This document shows, piece after piece, positions 1 through 13,100 of a DNA stretch of 64,000 bases. Position numbers and translations under genes: made by a program. The stretch covers positions 930,001-994,000 of the forward strand of contig JBBELK010000328.1 of assembly GCA_037783545.1 (NCBI GenBank), read 5' to 3'. This DNA comes from Henricia sp. BOLD:AAB3569 (Eukaryota > Echinodermata > Asteroidea > Spinulosida > Echinasteridae). A model generated the notes under the pieces. The model was not told the DNA's origin. It saw only the letters and a list, made by a program, of their open reading frames with translations, and searched no databases. The stretch's first letter is position 1; the number at the start of each line of letters is the position of its first letter.

Positions 1-2
1 TA

Positions 3-422
3 GATGGGTTAGCGTTTAACTGGCATCCTGATAGTCATAAATTATTTACCACCCTAGGACAACAACTCTCTATACGATTAAATAAAATTGGTGAGATATT
101 AGGTTTGTCTAGAGGATGGTTAACGAATAACCAGTACATCAGCTACCCGGTAAAAGATACGGTAGGGGCTATCATGATTTATTGCGATCAAATTTCTAAG
201 AATCAAAACTTTTACGACGGAAGGCCGAGTACTATTTTGGGCAACATACCCCTGAGTGGGCTAGACCGCAAATATTATAACCAAGTAGCAGCTAAAGAAT
301 ACACGACTAAACCCGGCGTTAATTTAAATAACGGTATAATCAACGAGCTAAGTTTTCAGGTTAAAGACTGCAACGAGTTTTTAATATTGAAATTATTTAA
401 TATTAAGTTAGTTTTAAATTAA
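3..422 (+). CDS. Polinton structural-type protein, C-terminal part
   Basis: The frame is open from the left window edge to a TAA at 420-422, about 139 codons, so the start lies outside. It contains runs such as NKIGEILGLSRGW, DQISKNQNFYDGRPS and GLDRKYYNQ. I associate this style with the small structural proteins encoded near the ends of Polintons, next to the capsid genes. No catalytic motif is visible. The next frame starts two bases downstream at 424, a viral-like compact layout. The exact role (penton, fibre or other virion part) cannot be decided from sequence alone. Confidence 0.5.
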   Translation, partial: DGLAFNWHPDSHKLFTTLGQQLSIRLNKIGEILGLSRGWLTNNQYISYPVKDTVGAIMIYCDQISKNQNFYDGRPSTILGNIPLSGLDRKYYNQVAAKEYTTKPGVNLNNGIINELSFQVKDCNEFLILKLFNIKLVLN

Positions 423-423
423 A

Positions 424-1081
424 ATGGAAGCTAGATTGCCAGAACCTAGAGAGCAAAAAATTTATCCGGATCGATCTACCGGTAGAATCGCCCGTAGTAT
501 TACCGGTTTTACAAATTGATCCCGAGGTAATTGTAGACAATACCGCCTACAGACTATCAAATATCGACGGAGTAAAGAAAGAAATTGTTAGAGAAAGAGT
601 AAAAAGAGAGGGGCTTTATAACAAGTATAAAAAGTTGAACGCGGTATTGACGTGGGTTGAGACATTTGCGGAAGCCACTTCCGCAGTGAGCGGTGCGGTC
701 GGTATAGCGGCGATCGCTGGTGCCATTACCGCACCTTTAGGATCTGTATTTGAAGGAGTAGCACTAGGCACCATCGCGTGCGCTCTTGGGTTAAAGTACT
801 TTAGTCGTAAAGTAAAGTCAAAGTCTAAAAAGCACGACGAAATCAGAGTGCTCGCAATGTCTAAACTAAACACGATAGAAGATTTAATCAGCCACGCAAT
901 AAACGACGGTAAAATTAGTCACGAAGAATTTACTCTGATTTATAGCGAGTTGACCAAGTTTCATGAAATGTCCGACTCGCTAAAGAAGAAATATAGATCC
1001 AAAGAAAATAAAAGCATTAGCGAGACCGAGGTCGAAAAGCTAGTCGCGGAAAGATTAGCTAAAGAAAAAAAGATCTTATAG
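424..1081 (+). pseudogene. Polinton small membrane-type protein, frameshifted near its start
   Basis: An ATG at 424 opens a frame that stops after about 31 codons. The main frame, open from about 470 to 1081, lies in a different register; the switch falls at or near a run of six A (455-460). The main part has an acidic/proline-rich N-terminal stretch, a Lys/Arg-rich segment, a hydrophobic Gly/Ala-rich segment (about 690-800) that could form a membrane helix or hairpin, and a charged, probably coiled-coil C-terminus ending in KKIL. This matches a recurrent uncharacterised Polinton-type gene. An assembly error in the A run is an alternative to a true frameshift. Confidence 0.45.
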
Positions 1082-1211
1082 GAAAACTTTTGAATTCAAA
1101 TTCACAATAGACGTAAAAAAGCGCGGGTGGACCAGTGAAGGCCCGCCCGCTTATGAAGATTTACATGTGATTCCCAGTGCCCCCATTTTAAAGGGCTGAT
1201 TTTACTCATTC

Positions 1212-1662
1212 TTAGTTGTGATTTGATTTTCTACTAAAGTTGCATTTTAAACAAGCCAAAACGCAATTTGATTTAACGTGACCTATAGCGTTATTTAATC
1301 GTTCAATAGTAGCCAGGTCCTCTTTTTTCTCGGTGTACTGCAGTTTTACGCGACAATCTTTGTAATAACAATATTCATAGTCTTCGGTCAGCCCGCGCAA
1401 AAAGTCTCTATCTATAAAACGGTCGGGTTCATACCTGTCATATTTTTTGTCTGATTGGCGGCACGCGTTAATCCATTGTTTGATAGACATTTTTAATTGG
1501 ATCCCAACAAAGGCGGCAATCGTGTAGCCTTTTATCATGTTTGCAGATTGCCGGGCCGTGGCATTCAATACATTGGTATCCTATTCTACCGTGTTCACAG
1601 ATATGTTTACCAGTACAATCAACGCACTTGTACTTATGTTTTTCATGATTACATCTATTCAA
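1212..1662 (-). pseudogene. Cys-rich repeat plus HNH-like protein, frameshifted
   Basis: Two overlapping minus-strand frames form one gene. The upstream part (1662 to about 1490) has repeated Cys-His clusters of the type CxxHxxxxxCxxC (for example CEHGRIGYQCIECHG). The downstream part (about 1490 to 1212) has YDRYEPDRFIDRDFL, then CYYKDCRV and the closing SNCVLACLKCNFSRKSN, resembling the zinc-binding C-terminus of HNH-type endonucleases in large DNA viruses and Polintons. The register changes near 1480-1500, just after WDPIK, so the gene is broken. It runs opposite to the two structural frames. Confidence 0.5.
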
Positions 1663-1730
1663 TTCTTTTTTCTTTCATTACACTTGATACAGCCCGTGCA
1701 TCGCAAATAAATTCGCCTATGTTTTTATAA

Positions 1731-3700
1731 ACTCTGCAGCATAAACAACATTTTGTTATATTTAAATCTTTATTATATTTATATATAATATTTTTAACCT
1801 TATATATTTTTCATTTTTTTTAATTTCATTTTTTTTGACATTGGAGAGAGATGCGAGTCGATTTTGTGGCTCGTGTCAGAACCCCCTTTTACATACTACT
1901 CGGGTTTTTTCTATCATATCTTAAACAGCTAGAATCCCCCTTCCACATTTTTTTTAGTTTTTCTGTTTATCATGGAGGTGTATGTGTCTACAACACCATC
2001 ACAACTTGTGGCTCACAGTGAAGCTCTTTTGAAGTAAATACTGGTGCATTGCGACGGGTGGTTTTGTCACGGAACGAACGGCATTCACAGCGGTCTGTGT
2101 ACGGTCCACTGCGGGCGTAGTTTCCACGTGTTTGGACATCGGCCGTACAAGTTATAGAATGAGCGACTCATTTTTCTCTCTCTTGGTAATAGAAAAGAAA
2201 ATCTTTCTGCTCTTTTTTTTTCATAGTGTCTGGTAAAACATGCAACCACGCAGCTACTGGGCATATCTCTGGCTTTTTGGAACAACAAAATTCTTCAAAA
2301 AACACCATCTAAAAGAGACGGTTTTCCAAGTTTTTTGCGTGTAAACGTATGGAGCTAACTATCGTGTTGACTTCTCTTTCTCAGGATTGCGTCAAGGGGT
2401 CACGCGCATATCATGAATACCTAATGAGCGTTTCAGAAATCGCGAAAATCTCATTTTCGAAAAGCGCACTTTTGCTTGCAATTTATCCACTTAAAACCGA
2501 CAATTAAAAAATACTAAAAATCCACGTCGGCAAGAGGGATGTTTGGACTATCGAAAAAAAGCCTAAATGCTGGATTTTCGTCAAGGGGGATTCTTCCTCT
2601 TTAAATTACTGATGCTTGCAAGTCATTTTAGGGAAAAATAGTAGTAGATAACTTCTCTTAAATCGTTTTGCACTTTTTTTTTTTACCGAAGCCAATAATT
2701 AATATAAAAAGCATGCCATAGCATATTGGAAGGACACAAATCCCAGTCGTTTTTTTCCTCCATGCGTAAAGCGATGAAAAAATCGTGAACATGCAGAAAA
2801 TGTCGTAAGAAAATATATAAATGCCAGTCTTTGATGGCCTTTAAACTTTTCGATTCCCAACTTAGAACGAAATGCTTCGTCTTCACTGGCTGCCCGATCA
2901 TCACACCCGACCGTAGACCCGTTCACGGGTCTAACCAACCCGACCGTACTGCGTTGCTCAAGTTTAGCGAGCAACACTGCAGGCCGCGCCGGCCGGTCGC
3001 AGCGGACGGCAGTGCGAGCCAGTGCAACGAGGAAGATAGCTTTGTCCGTTGACAATGTGTGTTTGCCTGACATTGTTTGCCTGCTGATCGATCGATCAGC
3101 GGGTAGCCTTAAAAGTGCTAGAAACGCAGCGACATGCACTGTCGGACCAGTGTGTATGTACTCTGGGTACCAGACCGACACAGAGCTGCAGTGAAATATG
3201 GAATTTAGATGACGTCACGCATTTTACTGTGTCGAAAAAAGGTATGCCAGGAATTCGCTCGGTATTTTGCGAGCGATTTATACGGAATACAAAAGACTGT
3301 CCTTTGGACTGTATTTCAGTTGCGCCCTCTGGCGGCCAATGGTGAATAGTCTATGTACGTCATGTATCGCGCGCCAAAAGCAGTCTTGCCAAAAGACTAA
3401 GAGAATTGTGGAATTGTCAGAAAACCGTAAATGCACGCAATGTGCCATTCAACAGGCCTCATATGTCATAATCCATGTGAAAACGTGATCTGAGTTGTTA
3501 ACACCCGACAGCAAGACAGTATGAGTATGTATAGGTAATTTAACGCCGGTCATTTGTAGTGTATCCTGGTGTATCTACCTTTTAATAGCTGGCAAACTTT
3601 GAACCAACCTGTGCCATTATTTTCTCGAACCACATTTTTAAAAGATATACAGTCCGTGCGTTTTGGGTGTGGCACCTCAACAAATAAAACGTGTTTTGAA
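1731..3700. other. No recognisable gene
   Basis: 1.73-2.66 kb is AT- and T-run-rich and may include the Polinton terminal region. 2.84-3.37 kb is locally richer in CpG, with a GATCGATCGATCAGC palindromic core near 3088 and a CRE-like TGACGTCA at about 3209. Open frames here show no family resemblance or splice structure that I can support. Downstream exons of the Ig gene could lie here or further left; I found none. Confidence 0.4.
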
Positions 3701-3746
3701 TTGATAATTTTCTAGAAATAAAGGTACACCCCCACCGTCCATTTAC

Positions 3747-4115
3747 CTGGTGTGAAGTAGTCAGTGCTTATGTAGCAATTGCTGGGTGTCCTGTCTCCCT
3801 TGAAAATATGGCACCACAATGTCACGGGAAATTGTTCGTGTGTGTCGTTCTGGGGCCTGATTCCGAGGGAAAAGTTGCCATCTATGATGAAACTGCCATT
3901 GTCGTGGATCAGACGTGAGGTACCATTTGCCAAACGGAAGCCGAGTACCTTGGTTTTCATTGAAATGCCTTCGCCAGAAGACCAAAACACCGCTGAAATT
4001 GGTGAATAAGATGAATACTCTATACACGGGCAGCGTACCCAGTTCCAAACACCTCTTATGAGAACAACTGATTCAGAAGACGAAGTATTAGATGTGGTGA
4101 CTGGGAAGAAGGCGC
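3747..4115 (-). CDS. Ig gene exon: atypical domain A2
   Basis: Phase 1-1 exon of 123 codons. The acceptor is a long T run ending TTGCAG and the donor is CCAG|GTAAAT. It repeats the A1 pattern: VRCPCIEY, SAVFWSSGEGI, TLWCHIFKGD and SNCY. N-glycosylation sites NGT, NGS, NFS and NDT are present. It is the last Ig exon I can see; the next exon would lie further left in phase 1. Confidence 0.75.
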
Positions 4116-7100
4116 CTGCAATAAAAAAAAAACAAGGGTTTGGCTTGGGTTCAGTTCTACGATGGATGGGGCGGTCACTATAGCTCTTCCACAAAAACAA
4201 TGTGTAACCCCACCCCCACCCATCCCACCCCGTCATTTGTTAACATCTAACTGTTCCTATGTTGTTCAGTCATGATAAACATGACCGGCGTTCGGCTGAT
4301 TTACATGTACATTTGCTTGGGCATTATTTTTTCAGATTGTTTAATCTGCGAGTCTCTGATGATATACAATAACTGGGCAGCTGGGCAGCTCCAAAGGCAG
4401 CCATGGATAATCTTAATGCATGCCATCCGCACTAGGACACCGCAACAAGGCTTTGTACAAAATACGCAACACCATTCCACGCTAAAGGAAAGTGTTTCAG
4501 AGTACGTGGGTGTCAGTGTGTTTCTACACTTAATGGGGGACCAAAACAATAGGGAACAATAGTGTCCACGATTGTCAAGATGTCCACGAATGGAAATCGT
4601 GTTCAAAACAAATTAGAGCAGTCGCCAAACAAAAGAGGTCTACAATGACAAGTGTTTATACACTTGTGTGTGTATGGGCGGGTGGGCTTTTCTAGCACCA
4701 CCCCTTAGCAAAAAGAGCCCTTCACTACGTCTGCATATTACGACAGCTCTCTTGAGCAAGGGGAGAATACTAACAGATATACATGTACCTATCACACGGA
4801 GGTCAATCTCTTCTCTCTTGGTTTTACTTCCAGGACCCGTAACAACACAAACGTAACTTCCAGCGTGGTATTCATCCACCGATTCAATGACAGGACTGAA
4901 GTTTGTGGCAAGACTGAAAGAGAAGGTTGTCTCCACGACACCAGAGGACAGGTTGTAGCTAATGAGATTTTGATGATGACCCACACCATCAGACTTAAGC
5001 CATTGGAGGAGGCAAACACCGTCGCCATGTGTCCATTCTAGGCATGGTACGGCCACCTTTGTTCCGGTACGAACATAAATGGATGACCACGAAGCTCCCA
5101 GAGGTTTGTCAAATGGAACGATATCTATAACAAAAAAGAAACGGTTAGAGCAGGAAATACATCATTATTGGCAATGCTAACTTTTCAATTGGAATTCCAT
5201 CATGTTAAAAATTGGCAAAGACACCACGTAATATATTTTTTGCCTCATGAAGTTTATTTATTTATTTTATTTATTCCATTTATTTACCCAGGGTGTGCCC
5301 AAACAGTTTACAAAAACTGGTTTCCATTGGGGCCCTGCAAACACACATAGAACAAATATACTAAATTGGAAAACTTCATAATTACTAACAAACTGGAATA
5401 AGATACATTTGTACAACAACTACAACATCAAAAAACTAGTGGTTACAGAAGAACAACATCACAAGTAATTATTATACATGCATGTGACACACAAATTTAC
5501 GCTAATTACGGGAAGGGCGAAAAACCCGCAAAATTTAAAAAATGGGAAAATTCCCCTCCGGCTCCAAAATTAAAGTTTGATTTTATGGCAACCAAGTCAT
5601 ACGACTCCGTAAATTAGCATTCCTCACTTGAAGTTGATAATGTGAATATTATGTGTATGTTTGGCGAAGTGCCGATTTGAATGAGCTCAAAGAAGACATA
5701 GTTACGTTACAGAAAGAACCCATACCTTTATTTTTGAACAAACTTTCATGCAGCAGCGTCGTCAAGAGGGTGCCTGGGGCACGTGCCCCCCACCCATTGT
5801 ACAACTATACATGTAAGATACTTTTGGTGCCCCCTTCCAATGTGATTTCCCACCCATTAGCTCTCCCCCTTGGCCCTCCCAAAGTCTGGCGACGCCACTG
5901 CCTTCATGATGATGTCATACATACAAAAAAATTGTGCTTTTATTTTCAAACACGTTAAAACCCGTATACAGTATTTGCAATGTCCCAGAAATTGATAAAC
6001 CATTTGACCGGGGAAAACCTTACTCAAACCTTACTCAAAAGGCGTTATGGCCGAGCGGTCTAGTGCGTCGAACTTAAGTTCCTGTGCTAGTACTAGAATG
6101 TAGGTTCGATTCCTGGCTGTGACGGGTTAATTGTGGCACCTGTGCCCTTGAGCAAGGCACTCAACCACACTTGCTCCCAATCCTGTAATTGGCGGTCCCT
6201 CCGCTGTTGGATGTGGTATATAAATAAATACAACAAAAATAAATACAAAATAATACCGTTGTACTATGGCTCCGTTTTCCATGCAGCATAACCAGAGAAC
6301 CACCCCAAATAGGACGGTGGCTTCGCTTAATTTCTTGAAAGCACGCACAAGGCTTTTCATCTACAAGGATGAGGTACGAGCTGACTTACACACAGGTTGG
6401 TTTTTGTCATCCCCAATCACACATGGAGCTAACGCCGTTTGTAAACAGTTTTCCAATTCTGTAATTTATCTTTAAATGAAGATCCCATTTCAATCAATAC
6501 TGTCCATTCAACTAATGTTCCTTTTTTTTGAATAAAATATATTTTACAACGTGTGCATTTATGTTCACCTTCCATAATTCACGAAGTCCTAGGGTCACAC
6601 TACTGTGTAGGTTAGGATTGGTCAGAAATTATTTTACGCATACGGCAAGATGGCAGAATGACACGTGACCGAAAACGAAACTCACCCTGTATGTTGATGT
6701 CTGCGTAACAATTTTCCAGGTTTTCATCACCCCGGAAAATGTGACACCAGAATCGTTGACGATCACGCACAGCACCCCACGAGTTGACTGTGATGGAACT
6801 GTCTTTACCGATGACATAGTCAGCACCGTGCTGATTCTGAAGGATAGTGCCATCGGCGAATCGTGCACCAATGATATCTGTCTCTATAGAGATACCCTCT
6901 CCCATAGACCAAAACACTGCGGATGTTGGTGCATCGGGGGTACGCGGCATGCACGGACACGGGAGTATCTGTCTCAGTCCACGGGAAACATTCAACTGCG
7001 TTGAGATACTGTCATTTCCGCTGGGTGCCGGTGGAAAGGAGTCACCTGGAATTTGGTAATAAAAACTAAACGTATGTCTTTGTAAATGAACAAACTGAAC

Positions 7101-10100
7101 TATACGTAAGAGGTTGGCAAAAGTGACCGAGGTCCATGATCATTCATCCATTGCATGTTGGACGTATCAAATGTTTCAAATTGGATTCTTCCAAACAAAA
7201 TTATAAACGTGCATTATTGCCTATTACTGTCAATGGTTCACGCGGAAAGACAGTTTAATCCATGTTCCCAAAAACTGCAAATTGCTAATTGGAAAGTTGG
7301 CACACTATTGCATTCAAATCCTTGTCTTGGCAACAACATTTGAAAGCTACGTAGCTAGCAATTGCTTAATCAGCTGTTGTATTTTATGGAACTGATTCAG
7401 GGGACACGATTAAACCACCCTTTCTCCTGCAAAGGGTCCATAGGCGCTAAGCAGGGGCAGACCCAGGGGGCGTTGGGGGCGCACGCCACCCCCACGCCCC
7501 TTTCCTTTAAAAAATTAAATTTTTATTTACGAACTTGTACAGCTGGGCCTATACATTTTGTTTTTGATTTCCCAAAGGGGAAATTTAAAGGTGAGAAATT
7601 GTAAATTGTTTTACTTATCATCCTAACCATTCATAATTACACATACATTTGGCTTATATCTGGTTAAAATGTATATGCCCTGCATATTTTTCATCTATTC
7701 TACATGTGAAATGTATATAGCTGAGAATATTTTACCGTTAATGTGTAAAAGATAAAGTTAAAGAAAATCAAAAGTTAAAAATGTAAAATTTAGAATCTAA
7801 ACATTTCAATCAGAATGTTTTATTGTTAATTTTAGAAATTTAAAAACAGTTGTATTAGAAATGAGGAAAACGCGATCCCGCTTGATGCATACATTGTTTT
7901 GGTGCTCTTGTTTTGTGTAGTTGCTAATGCAAGTGTTAAGCTGCTACAGTATTGCAACTTTCTGCATGGGCGATTTAGAAACATATACATGTACAGTGTA
8001 CAAATTAAATAAAAGGGCCTCCAAAAAATTACGAAGAGACTTTGAATGTATTATCACTGTAGTCCAGACTTGGCCTACATGTATCTTTTAATTTCAACCT
8101 TTTCATTAAATCAAGAACTCTTGATTGGCAGAGAAGGGAGAATTGTAAATGCATCATTTTTAAAACTCCATTATGTTGAAATGTTGAAATGCAGGAATAT
8201 CTAGTACAATTCTTTCTCAAGGAGGAATTTCCACAATAATGGATGTTTTGTCAGTGTGCTTCTGTGATGTCAATTTCAATTAAGGTGCACCCGTCCGTTT
8301 ATTTCTTTTTAAAAAATATTTGTGCATAAAAAAGGAAATCTGGGTTAATTGAAAAAGTTCTAAAGATAATTGCAATTTTACATGTCCCAAATAACGTGAT
8401 GTCTATAGTCCAAATAACAATCCAAAGGGGGATATTCTGACGAAAAGTTGCCTCTGTATACCTGCATTTTGCACTGTTATCCAGAAGCGAAAGGCGGCAT
8501 GCATTTTAACATTTTCGGTACAAATAAAGCTGGTCTCGCTTCCTTGAGTTTGCTATCAAGTGGAAGAATCTGAAGGGAAGACAGGCATAGCGACAGACTT
8601 TCTGGCCAAACATGACGACTCGGATCAGTGAAAGAGAGCAACCGGGCTGGGCTATATTGAGTAGGTGGATTATCGCAAAATGCTGGATATCACTGATCTT
8701 GCTATGCTGTCCAAGAGAAAGTACAAAATCTGAAACCGGTAGGTGTCAGACTTTTACATGATTGGAACCAAAGAAGATATTTTTTCATCCAGATTGAACA
8801 CGGATTTTGGTAATATTAAATATTGAGAGCGATAGCTATTCAATTTGAAGATAGATATAGGGCCTACTAACTACTTGCACAAATGTTCTCCTTTATGCAG
8901 TAATTGTTATCATTTATTTATCTCAGAAGTGCAACTGGGAAGTTGAATAGGCCTATTAAAGCTATCGATTTCAATATACAATTTTTGGACAGCCTTTACT
9001 TTCTCAAACATATTTTTGTCCGTAAATCGGGCATAGCAAGACCGATGATATCCCACGTGTTGCGGTGGTCCACCCGACATAACACTGCCGCTCTCTGCCA
9101 CTGAACAGAGTCGTCATGTTTTGCCAGAAAGTCTGTCGCTAATCTGCCTGTCTTCCCTTCAGATTCTTCCACTTGTTAGCAACCTCGAGGAAGCGAGACC
9201 AGCTTTGTACGGAAAATGGTGAAATGCTCTGCCTTTCGCTCCCAGATCAGTGCAAAATGCAGGTATACAGGAGGCAACGTTTCGTGAACGTCGCGCGTCG
9301 TCGCGTGCGTATGTAACGAGCGCGCCGATCGGGCCCCGACAGAGCTCTCCGTTCTTATTCTAAAAACGTCAATCGTCGTCCATATTTCTTCAAAATTTCA
9401 CCATAAAGTGCCACTTTTGCAACGGTGAACATTCACTTTTTGGTTAACAAGAATATTTGCTAAATACTTATCTGCCTATTATTACCTCCCTTTGACCAGA
9501 CCACGAACGAACACGATAATCGACCTCGGACCATGTTCTATATCTGCCTCATATAACATCACATTTTTGCCTGCTTAAAGTGGTTAAATATTGCATGAAA
9601 TCGCACCACAGAGCATCTAGAATCCAAATATTTTCGCCCCACGCCGTTAGGGCATCGCGCTACGCGTTTGCCATTTCATTGTCTTTACCATTTCATGCTT
9701 AAACATTTCACGCCCCCACGTTTGGAAAATCCTGGATCCGCCTCTGATAGGTCCATGCATCGTTTTCGCTGCCAAGTGTCGAATAAATGTCATAGTTTTT
9801 GAGATTCAAAATGATGCGTATCAATTAATCCTTTCTCCATGAATCAAATGGTAAAACGTGCGTTGCTCCGCCACCTATTCAGGTTGACTGTTCGTACCAG
9901 GGTGAACCTGTACCGTATTGTACGGTCATTCAAGTGAGAGACACGTCCGGCCGTAGGGATAGAGGGTTAGGATCAGGTACACTCCAACACCCACCCATGT
10001 GTACATTAGGGAGAGGCTATAAGCCAGGCACTCCATGCATGACCCGAATGCGGATCGCACAGTTCACATCAGCAAGGGCCCGAATGTGGATGTGTATGCA

Positions 10101-13100
10101 CCTGCACGTACACGATGTACATCAATTGGGTACATTCCTTCCATAACCATGACGGGTTCGTACACGGGCTGTGATGGGAAAGCACGGAGTGCCTGGCTTA
10201 TAGCCTCAGCCGTGTAGATTACGTACGCACTGTGGACGTTTCTTTGTATTCGTGCACTTAAGATAATTGGTCGGAAAATCGTTGTTTTCTCCAAATTCTT
10301 CCCTGATCCACCCCAATTTTTTCCTAATCCATGTTTCTAAGCTTTACTCCTGAACCCTAACCCTTTTTTTTTAACCCTCCACCCCCACCCTATAACCCCT
10401 TTCCCCAAGTTTGGACAACATGACTGTGGACTTGTGCAAGTCGAACGAACGAGTGCAAGTCCACAATCCGTCACTTTTTCCCGCAAATTGTGGACTTGAA
10501 TGGGTTTCGAGTCCACAGTGCGACCGCAATGCCCACACACTTGCGCTAGCCCTACAAATAGGGCTGTAAATAGCTCGCTTTTCAAATCTAACTTATTACA
10601 GTCGACTGTAATAAGTCAGATTTGAAAATCGAGCTATTTACAGCCCTATTTGTAGGGCTGTAAATAGCTCGCTTTTCAAATCTAACTTATTACAGTCGAC
10701 TGTAATAAGTCAGATTTGAAAATCGAGCTATTTACAGCCCTATTTGTAGGGCTACACTTGCGCCATCTCCTGCTCATCGAGAGTACAATTGCTGTTGATC
10801 GAGATATGCCGTAATATCCTGCACGTGGTTTCTTTCCCTTGTTTCATCGTAATGTATACTTATATAATGAAATTAAAACAACTCACCGATAACTTGAACA
10901 CCGACTGTCCCATCTCTATACGTAGTATAATACGGTATGACTCTGCACACGTATTTGCCCTCGTCACTTTTATTCACTCCTTTAAAAAGGAGGCTAAACT
11001 CAGAGGAGATGTTGTATCTGTCGCTTGTTGGGTAGATCGTATTGCCAACCACACTTGTCAATCTCAATAGTGTTGTGTCAGAATTCACTTTGTACCAAAT
11101 CACGCCATCTAACGCCTCCCTGTGACGAAACTCAGGACAGGGGACTCTGTGCCACAAACCACGCTGCAGGACGAAGGTCTGGGAACTTAGCTGGAAACCA
11201 TCGTAAACATTCTGTGCTGTCATTTAGAGATAGAGTATACGATTGGTAAACTGTTAAAAACAGCATTATTTGTACACGTGGCTAAACGCGTAAAACATAA
11301 AAATTCAGCCACACAGATGCAGAAAATTAACCTTAAATAATAAACCATGCTTGTTTTAGTGCATGAATAATTGGTAAAAAACAGTTGCTGGCAGACTTTG
11401 TAATAAAAACCTTTCAATAAACATGCATGGTTGTTGTGCCCAAATAAATGGCAAAATATAGTTTTTTTAATTTGATCGAAGCACCTTCAGTTGGCATTTT
11501 CTACCACAAAGCTACCATTTATTATACGCAGTGACTCTAGAACGCCGTTTCATCCGCAAGCAAGGCCCAACGTTGTAAAATGTATCTGGATCCTCTCAAG
11601 AGTCTCGAGTGAGTTATTGGTGTATGCGTCATTTCTAGTGATGTCGTTCAGCCGACGATAATTGGGCAGATCCATGCATTGATGTTCATGGCATAGAGCA
11701 CATTCAGTTCGGCTGTTTGCCTATGAAACTGGCCATAGCCTGCTGGTGATACAGCGATGAAGTCGGTAATTAAGACCGGCTTGATGTCCGGCTCTGCGCA
11801 GGCGCAGGGTACGTTTGTTAGATTTAGAGCATCTCCAACTGGAATATCTGAACCAGGCTAATTGTATACAACTTCGGCGTCAAATGGCTATGGTGTCAGT
11901 AGCATTGCTTGCGGCATCATGGGCACCCTGAGCAATGACTTGCCCCAGATGGCTTACGTGTGCATCGGCGTTTCTACATTAGAAGTAGGTAGTGCACGGC
12001 CCCACCAGAAGACTTGGGGAAAAATAGGTTTTATATGCCTCCAAGAAAACATTCTTAATGTGTCGGGTTTTATCTCTGTGAAATTTTTTTTTCTGGGCTA
12101 AATCGGTTTTTGATGAGGGTTGGTATACGAGAGTGTAAGGCAGACCCCGGGGATGGATTTATTTGCTCGCTCTTCACGGAGGACGCTGGAAGTCTAGCGA
12201 TGACATCGGATGACGCCGAGAAGTCCGACGGCGGCATCCCGGGCGTCCCTGTGCTACCGGAAGAGCTTTCAAGAATGCCCCGTCTTCAAACATCCAAAGA
12301 ATTTCAAAGGATTTCCTTTCAGTTTTAAGGAGGGGAGGGGGCTGTTAACAGAATGTAAGAATGTGTTGAGGTATATAGAGGCGGTAGGGGGAGTTACTTT
12401 GTCACATGCCTAGTGCTGGGTATATTTGGGAAAGGTTACCGTAGCCTATAGTGGGACCATCATGATGGCTGTTGCTCACTCGAAAACGAGCCACACTTAG
12501 AATGCAACCGTTTAAATTCAGCGTGTCAGAGCGTGGTTACTCGCTATGCCCCGCAAAGACCAATGGAAAAGGGAAACATCATTTATACACATTTGCATGT
12601 TTATGTGCGTGACCCGCTCTTGGAAAAAGGTATGTCGCAAAATAATACAAATTAATTATAAGCATATCTAGAAAGCACACAATGTTAGCTTTCATTTGAT
12701 TATGGTAGAGTTCAACAATCAATTCTATTCCGGTGAAAACGAGTTTAGGTCTAAATCTCTATACAGCATTCCTCCCGAACTGCTGCTTACAAACTTAATT
12801 AAGATGTATGCTTGGGGGACTGTATTAAGTGGTTTTCAGAGAAAGATGTTCAACGTTTTTCACGCAACAAAACTAAGACAAACAAATTACAACACAGCAA
12901 AATATTAATTTTGCTGTGTACATTACGAGGAGTTAGCATTTTGGATAATATAATCTGAAACTTTAGACATCAAAAATGTTATTTCGGGGAGGGGGAGGGA
13001 TCAAAAATTCACAAGAAATTTTACCCTTTCATCTTTGAGTGATCTATTATACACCGAAAGGCATAGCGCTATACGTATTACCAATTTTTCCTGAAGCGGG

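Larger units (their letters stand above)
1..1830. mobile_element. Polinton/Maverick fragment (right part)
   Basis: A block of compact intronless reading frames: two on the plus strand and a Cys-rich/HNH-like frame on the minus strand, followed by an AT-rich tail. This gene content is characteristic of Polintons, the virus-like self-synthesising transposons of animal genomes. At least two frames are broken, so this is a relic. Polymerase, integrase, protease and ATPase genes are not in the window and would lie to the left. The right terminus and target-site duplication could not be located; the boundary near 1.8 kb is a guess from where the AT-rich tail ends. Confidence 0.65.

Noticed and set aside
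2699-3181. 160-codon minus-strand frame
   Set aside because: No domain, no splice signals, and several overlapping frames of similar length in the same CpG-rich stretch. Chance openness is the simplest reading.
6041-6125. tRNA-Leu gene
   Set aside because: A and B boxes are present but the acceptor stem does not close, and the sequence continues into a SINE body with an A-rich tail.
11862-12413. Three overlapping frames near 12 kb
   Set aside because: No recognisable motif, low-quality composition, and they lie in an Ig gene intron among retroelement debris.
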